Assembly (NCBI RefSeq): GCF_002895435.1
Contig: NZ_POYJ01000014.1
Coordinates: forward strand, 93,533-157,532
DNA from: Aquimarina sediminis
Lineage (GTDB): Bacteria > Bacteroidota > Bacteroidia > Flavobacteriales > Flavobacteriaceae
Reading direction: 5' to 3'
Length of the DNA: 64,000 nucleotides
Below are positions 61,001 through 64,000 of this stretch, one piece after another. The stretch's first letter is position 1. Every line of letters starts with the position of its first letter. The position numbers and the translations under genes were made by a program. The notes beneath the pieces were generated by a model. The model did no database searches. It was not told where the DNA came from and saw only the letters and a list, made by a program, of their open reading frames with translations.

Positions 61001-64000
61001 CAATGGAGATGGGATTTTGGATTCTGTGCAAGGAAATGTTGTTTCCATACCAATTGCCGATGGTACGGGGTATGTAACAATAGAAACTACTGGAGTGTGC
61101 TATCAGATTTCAAGTATTAGTACGGTACTAGAAGCAGAATTAGCAACTAGTGATGCTACGTACCATTATCCATATGGACTGGTGGATTTTACACTAGATT
61201 GTGTTACCCCGGGAGATGATGTTACTGTAACCTATTACTGGCATATTACTAATTCCTTGGCTGCATTTACTTATCGTAAATATGGACCAAATACTCCAGG
61301 AGGAACTACAGATATCTATCAAGATTTTACCACTACACTAAATACTTCGTTAATAGGAGGCAGAACTGTAGCTACAGCTTCATACAACCTTACAGATGGT
61401 GTGTTTGGTGATGATACCGTATCAGATGGGCAGATTGTTGATCCAGCAGGACCAGCCCTTTTAACGGTTAATACTGATGGAGACGGTATTATGGATACCA
61501 TTGATTTAGATGATGATAATGATGGGATTTTAGATAGAGATGAATGTGATCTGGGAGGGGGAACATTTGGTGTAGAATTAGTGGATGATGCTAATTCTGT
61601 TTTTGAAATCACAGCAGAAAGTAATGCCAATACGCTAGCCAATTTGTTATTTGCACCTAATTCTGATCTTACTCTCGTATCTGCTAATGTTAATATGGGA
61701 AGTGGGGCAGTAACCCAAATAGGAACTTTTAATGATGGGGATCAGGTAACAAGTAGTGGGGGAGCTTTGAATGCTTTTCTGGGATTTGACCTGGGGATTG
61801 TGTTTTCATCAGGTAATGTACTCGAACTAGATGATAATTTGTCGAATCTGTTCTCTAACCCTTCAGCATTGGGTGATGGTATTAACGGTACTGGTGTCGG
61901 AGGTGGTGGAACAGACGCTGATTTTGGTGGAGGTAGTACTGAGTTTGATGTTGCTAGCCTCGAAATAGTTATTAATGTACCAGCAGAAACAACAATTACT
62001 GGACAGTTCGTTTTTGCTTCCGAAGAATATAATGATTATGTGAATTCTGGAGTAAATGATGCTCCCAAAATATTTGTAAATGGAACCAATTTGGCATTAA
62101 CTCCTTCTGGTGCGCAGTTAAGTATTGATACAGTAAATAATACTATTGATAGCGGATCCTATGTGGATAACGAAACAGACCCAATGGCTATTAATGTAGA
62201 AGCAGATGGTTTTACCGAAACTATAACTTTTTCGGCTGTATTAAATGCAGGAAATAATACCATAAAAATTGGAGTAGCCGATAATGGAGATAATCTTTAT
62301 GATTCCTGGTTGGCTTTTAAAGCGAATTCTTTTTCCTTATGTTTTGATAGAGATACTGATGGGGATAACATTCCAGATCGCTTGGATTTGGATAGTGATA
62401 ATGATGGAATTTATGACGCTGTAGAAGCAGGACATAATCAAGCACATGTGGGTGGAGTTGTAACAGGCGCTGTAAGTGGAGATGGAGTGCCAGATACGGT
62501 TCAAGGAGCTGGAAATGAAAGTAGCGGAACTATCAATTACACTGTTGCAGATAGTGATACAGATAGCAATTATAATTTCTTAGAATTAGATAGTGATAAT
62601 GACGGTTGTAATGATGTGATAGAAGCAGGGTTTACAGATGGAGATAGCAATGGATTGTTAGGTAGCGGTACTTTTGGTTCAGGTCTTACTGTTGATGCAA
62701 ATGGTGTAGTTACATCAGGAAGTGATGGCTATACAGGAACAAATGCTAATGTCGTAACCGCGGGTGTAGCCCCTTCAATTACTACACAACCCTCAAATTC
62801 ATCTATATGTACAGGAGGAAATACCACGTTTTCCGTTGTAACTTCTAATGCAGATACATATCAATGGCAATTGTTTAATGGTTCTACATGGGATGATTTA
62901 ACAGATATTGGAATTCATAGTACTACCACTTCGGCAACACTAACAATTACAAATGCGTTGGTTGCAGACAATGGAAACCAATATAGAGTTATTGTCTCTA
63001 GTTCAACATATGTATGTAATCCAGTAACTTCTGAAACAAGAACACTTACAGTAAACAGTCTACCAACTGCCGCAGCCATTACTGGAGCGACTGCTGTTTG
63101 TATGGGATCGACCATTGATTTAACCGAAGGTACTGCCGGTACTATTGTTTGGAGTTCCTCTAACCTTGCTGTAGCTACCATTGATGGTTCAGGAGTAGTA
63201 ACACCAGTAAGTGCAGGTACTACAGATATTACATACACTGTTACTGATGGTAATGGATGTACCTCTGCTTCTTCAGCAGTACATACGGTTACTGTAAACA
63301 GTCTACCGACTGCCGCTGCCATTACAGGAGCAACAGCTGTTTGTATGGGAGATACCATTGATTTAACCGAAGGTACTGCGGGTACTATTGTTTGGAGTTC
63401 CTCCAACCTTGCTGTAGCTACCATTGATGGAGCAGGAGTAGTGACTCCAGTCTCAGCAGGTACTACTGATATTACATACACTGTTACTGATGGTAATGGA
63501 TGTACCTCTGCTTCTTCAGCTATACATACGGTTACTGTAAACAGTCTACCCACAGCTGCAGCCATTACCGGAGCAACAGCTGTTTGTATGGGATCGACCA
63601 TTGATTTAACCGAAGGTACTGCGGGTACTATTGTTTGGAGTTCCTCTAACCTTGCTGTAGCTACCATTGATGGAGCAGGAGTAGTGACTCCAGTAAGTGC
63701 CGGAACCACTGATATTACATACACTGTTACTGATGGTAATGGGTGTACTTCTGCTTCTTCAGCCATACATACCGTTACCGTAAACAGTCTACCCACAGCT
63801 GCAGCTATTACTGGAGCAACTGCTGTTTGTATGGGATCGACCATTGATTTAACCGAAGGTACTGCGGGTACTATTGTTTGGAGTTCTTCTAACCTTGCTA
63901 TCGCGACTATAGATGGTTCAGGAGTAGTAACACCAGTAAGTGCAGGTACTACTGATATTACTTATACTGTTACCGATGGAAATGGATGTACCTCTGCTTC
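58080..64000 (+). CDS. Giant repeat-rich surface protein (partial)
   Basis: An open frame from the ATG at 58080 to the window edge (at least 1973 codons); the C-terminus is missing. About 46 polar residues precede a signal-type helix (47-65, FVFLCSLPLLLVCFAGYGQ). Two related units of 439-aa spacing follow (starting at residues 68 and 507). Each has a propeller-like part (CPSTFYQVINGDLKSYDP in the first) and Asp-rich thrombospondin-3-like calcium repeats (DTDGDGIPDFFDLDSDNDG). A choice-of-anchor-L-like domain (about 1190-1420), more calcium repeats, an Ig-like domain (about 1565-1660) and 81-aa BIG2-like repeats complete the visible part. Probably a calcium-stiffened T9SS adhesin. Confidence 0.85.
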   Translation, partial: MNSNTLFLVGIQCRQNLIRPIVGFYRAIRNYFSVKNDSNLYSRNKKFVFLCSLPLLLVCFAGYGQFSCPSTFYQVINGDLKSYDPVTGEYSAPISSSDLYNAAGYNRIDDYVYAVGKAGAINNHLIRIDADGSISDLGALTNLGTGAISGDVDDSDNLWINRGKHYDKIENLSTLPVAGSPAVVTVTFTGGSTKNTNDVAFINGKLYGVSNTANLIVWDLTTLTKTDVPGLSTPTATNFGAAFTDDQNRLYVSYNNGGLYLIEDYTTPTPTVSYLNSTMATTSNDGFSCPLASSAIDQDGDNNLDPTDLDLDGDGLTNIDESPSDPFADGDSDLVFAYLDDDDASAGTGNADGKVEAAFDTDGDGVPDFFDLDSDNDGIYDVEEAGHGLAHANGKIIGQDTGSGANGLYDGVETVAESGIINYTITDTDALGAPNFQSSDSDGDTCSDVLEAGFTDESSDGILGPYVVTVNKDGVVTSGVDGYTTPNADYLNNGVVSTACSLTPFGCPQNFFQIINGELKSYNPITGEYSDPIAVSQLYNATGYNRIDDYVYAIGKGGSGTSPIHNHLLRIGADGAFQDLGELTNMGAGGISGDVDSSDNLWINRDGHYDKIENISTLPVGGAPAVVTVTFTGGTTKNTNDVVFINGKLYGITDTDMLISWDLTTLVKTEISGIGTPTATNFGATFTDAENRFYASYNDGGMYLINDYTTGTPTASFLNSTIATTSNDGFSCPTASSAFDDDQDLVLDPLDVDVDNDGIPNIDESPSDPYADVDADSVFAYLDDDDTAPGIGNVDGAIQAVFDTDGDGIPDFFDLDSDNDGIYDAVEAGHGLPNTNGRITGAVTGSGANGLFDGVETVAESGVINYTITDTDVAGNPDFQSTDSDADGCSDANEAYNDWNADGADGGVYNPSNAATEPLSVVDNTVNTHGVVIAAAYNTGAVAAVTNSAITTGCEDGDGVSGTIEDEGPNGGDGNGDGILDSVQGNVVSIPIADGTGYVTIETTGVCYQISSISTVLEAELATSDATYHYPYGLVDFTLDCVTPGDDVTVTYYWHITNSLAAFTYRKYGPNTPGGTTDIYQDFTTTLNTSLIGGRTVATASYNLTDGVFGDDTVSDGQIVDPAGPALLTVNTDGDGIMDTIDLDDDNDGILDRDECDLGGGTFGVELVDDANSVFEITAESNANTLANLLFAPNSDLTLVSANVNMGSGAVTQIGTFNDGDQVTSSGGALNAFLGFDLGIVFSSGNVLELDDNLSNLFSNPSALGDGINGTGVGGGGTDADFGGGSTEFDVASLEIVINVPAETTITGQFVFASEEYNDYVNSGVNDAPKIFVNGTNLALTPSGAQLSIDTVNNTIDSGSYVDNETDPMAINVEADGFTETITFSAVLNAGNNTIKIGVADNGDNLYDSWLAFKANSFSLCFDRDTDGDNIPDRLDLDSDNDGIYDAVEAGHNQAHVGGVVTGAVSGDGVPDTVQGAGNESSGTINYTVADSDTDSNYNFLELDSDNDGCNDVIEAGFTDGDSNGLLGSGTFGSGLTVDANGVVTSGSDGYTGTNANVVTAGVAPSITTQPSNSSICTGGNTTFSVVTSNADTYQWQLFNGSTWDDLTDIGIHSTTTSATLTITNALVADNGNQYRVIVSSSTYVCNPVTSETRTLTVNSLPTAAAITGATAVCMGSTIDLTEGTAGTIVWSSSNLAVATIDGSGVVTPVSAGTTDITYTVTDGNGCTSASSAVHTVTVNSLPTAAAITGATAVCMGDTIDLTEGTAGTIVWSSSNLAVATIDGAGVVTPVSAGTTDITYTVTDGNGCTSASSAIHTVTVNSLPTAAAITGATAVCMGSTIDLTEGTAGTIVWSSSNLAVATIDGAGVVTPVSAGTTDITYTVTDGNGCTSASSAIHTVTVNSLPTAAAITGATAVCMGSTIDLTEGTAGTIVWSSSNLAIATIDGSGVVTPVSAGTTDITYTVTDGNGCTSA
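58281..60765 (+). repeat. Long internal duplication, 1317-base period
   Basis: Segment 58281-59597 recurs from 59598 onward, in the same frame. Paired landmarks include the start (TGTCCTTCTACA / TGCCCACAAAAC), the GACCTGGG/GATCTCGG region and the calcium-repeat blocks. The second copy differs by many single changes and some small insertions, so the duplication is not very recent. Confidence 0.8.
63060..64000 (+). repeat. 243-base tandem repeats (BIG2-like domains)
   Basis: Copies start at 63060, 63303, 63546 and 63789; the fourth is cut by the window. Each encodes an 81-aa BIG2-like domain (LPTAAAITGATAVCMG to HTVTVNS). The copies are nearly identical at the DNA level, including silent sites, which indicates recent expansion or gene conversion. 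Confidence 0.93.

Noticed and set aside
62915..63844. Minus-strand frame of about 310 codons
   Set aside because: It is the antisense of the BIG2-like repeats in the surface protein gene; its apparent repeats mirror the coding strand.
1..64000. tRNA or rRNA genes
   Set aside because: No cloverleaf-like or rRNA-like stretches were recognised by eye, but this was not a computed search.

Overview
The window comes from a low-GC marine Flavobacteriaceae genome, most like Aquimarina as far as can be judged by eye. Several features point to Bacteroidota. Secreted proteins end in type IX secretion (T9SS) C-terminal domains. Two tandem promoters read TTG-N19-TANNTTG. Other genes carry TANNTTTG -7 boxes and lack Shine-Dalgarno sites. 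A BfmA/BtgA-type mobilization protein and a Bacteroidota-type tyrosine integrase are also present.

Layout. Positions 1-4893 are one end of an integrative/mobilizable element: mobilization protein (cut by the window edge), Toprim primase, primase-helicase, HTH excisionase-like protein and integrase. It abuts the 3' end of mnmE, whose last 18 bases look like a classic island attachment site. Positions 6300-11950 hold a tandem duplication of a T9SS-exported trypsin-like protease gene, with promoter, leader and terminator copied too. Positions 12000-23000 hold a DUF4870 protein, a hybrid histidine kinase and a nitrogen-assimilation block (amt-glnK, divergent from gltBD). Positions 23000-30800 hold a minus-strand metabolic run (PLP dehydratase, spermidine-synthase-like protein, aldo/keto reductase, hydrolase, M20 peptidase, pentapeptide-repeat protein) ending with dnaN.

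Positions 31500-39800 are a vitamin B12 uptake and salvage locus. btuC, btuF, cobC, cobS, a small membrane protein, cobT and cobU lie on the minus strand. They diverge from a cobalamin riboswitch and a BtuB-like TonB receptor on the plus strand. The receptor imports corrinoid, BtuF/BtuC move it across the inner membrane, and CobU/CobT/CobS/CobC rebuild the nucleotide loop. No btuD ATPase gene is in the window. Positions 39850-43800 pair an S41 peptidase lipoprotein with a divergent ECF sigma factor, anti-sigma-like protein and two DUF4252 proteins. Positions 43800-47050 hold purB, two striking short tandem-repeat arrays, a HEAT-like protein and a sirtuin.

Positions 47850-52450 are signalling genes: a LytTR regulator with Glu at the phospho-acceptor position, two tiny acidic lipoproteins, and a TPR histidine kinase with a LuxR/NarL-type regulator. 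An 11-copy 21-nt array follows. Positions 53500-64000 are an exported-protein region: a multidomain sulfatase with a T9SS tail, then a small membrane protein directly upstream of a giant repeat-rich surface protein that runs off the window. Both units share a 44-45 nt leader element that I cannot assign to a known family. No rRNA, tRNA or CRISPR array was seen.
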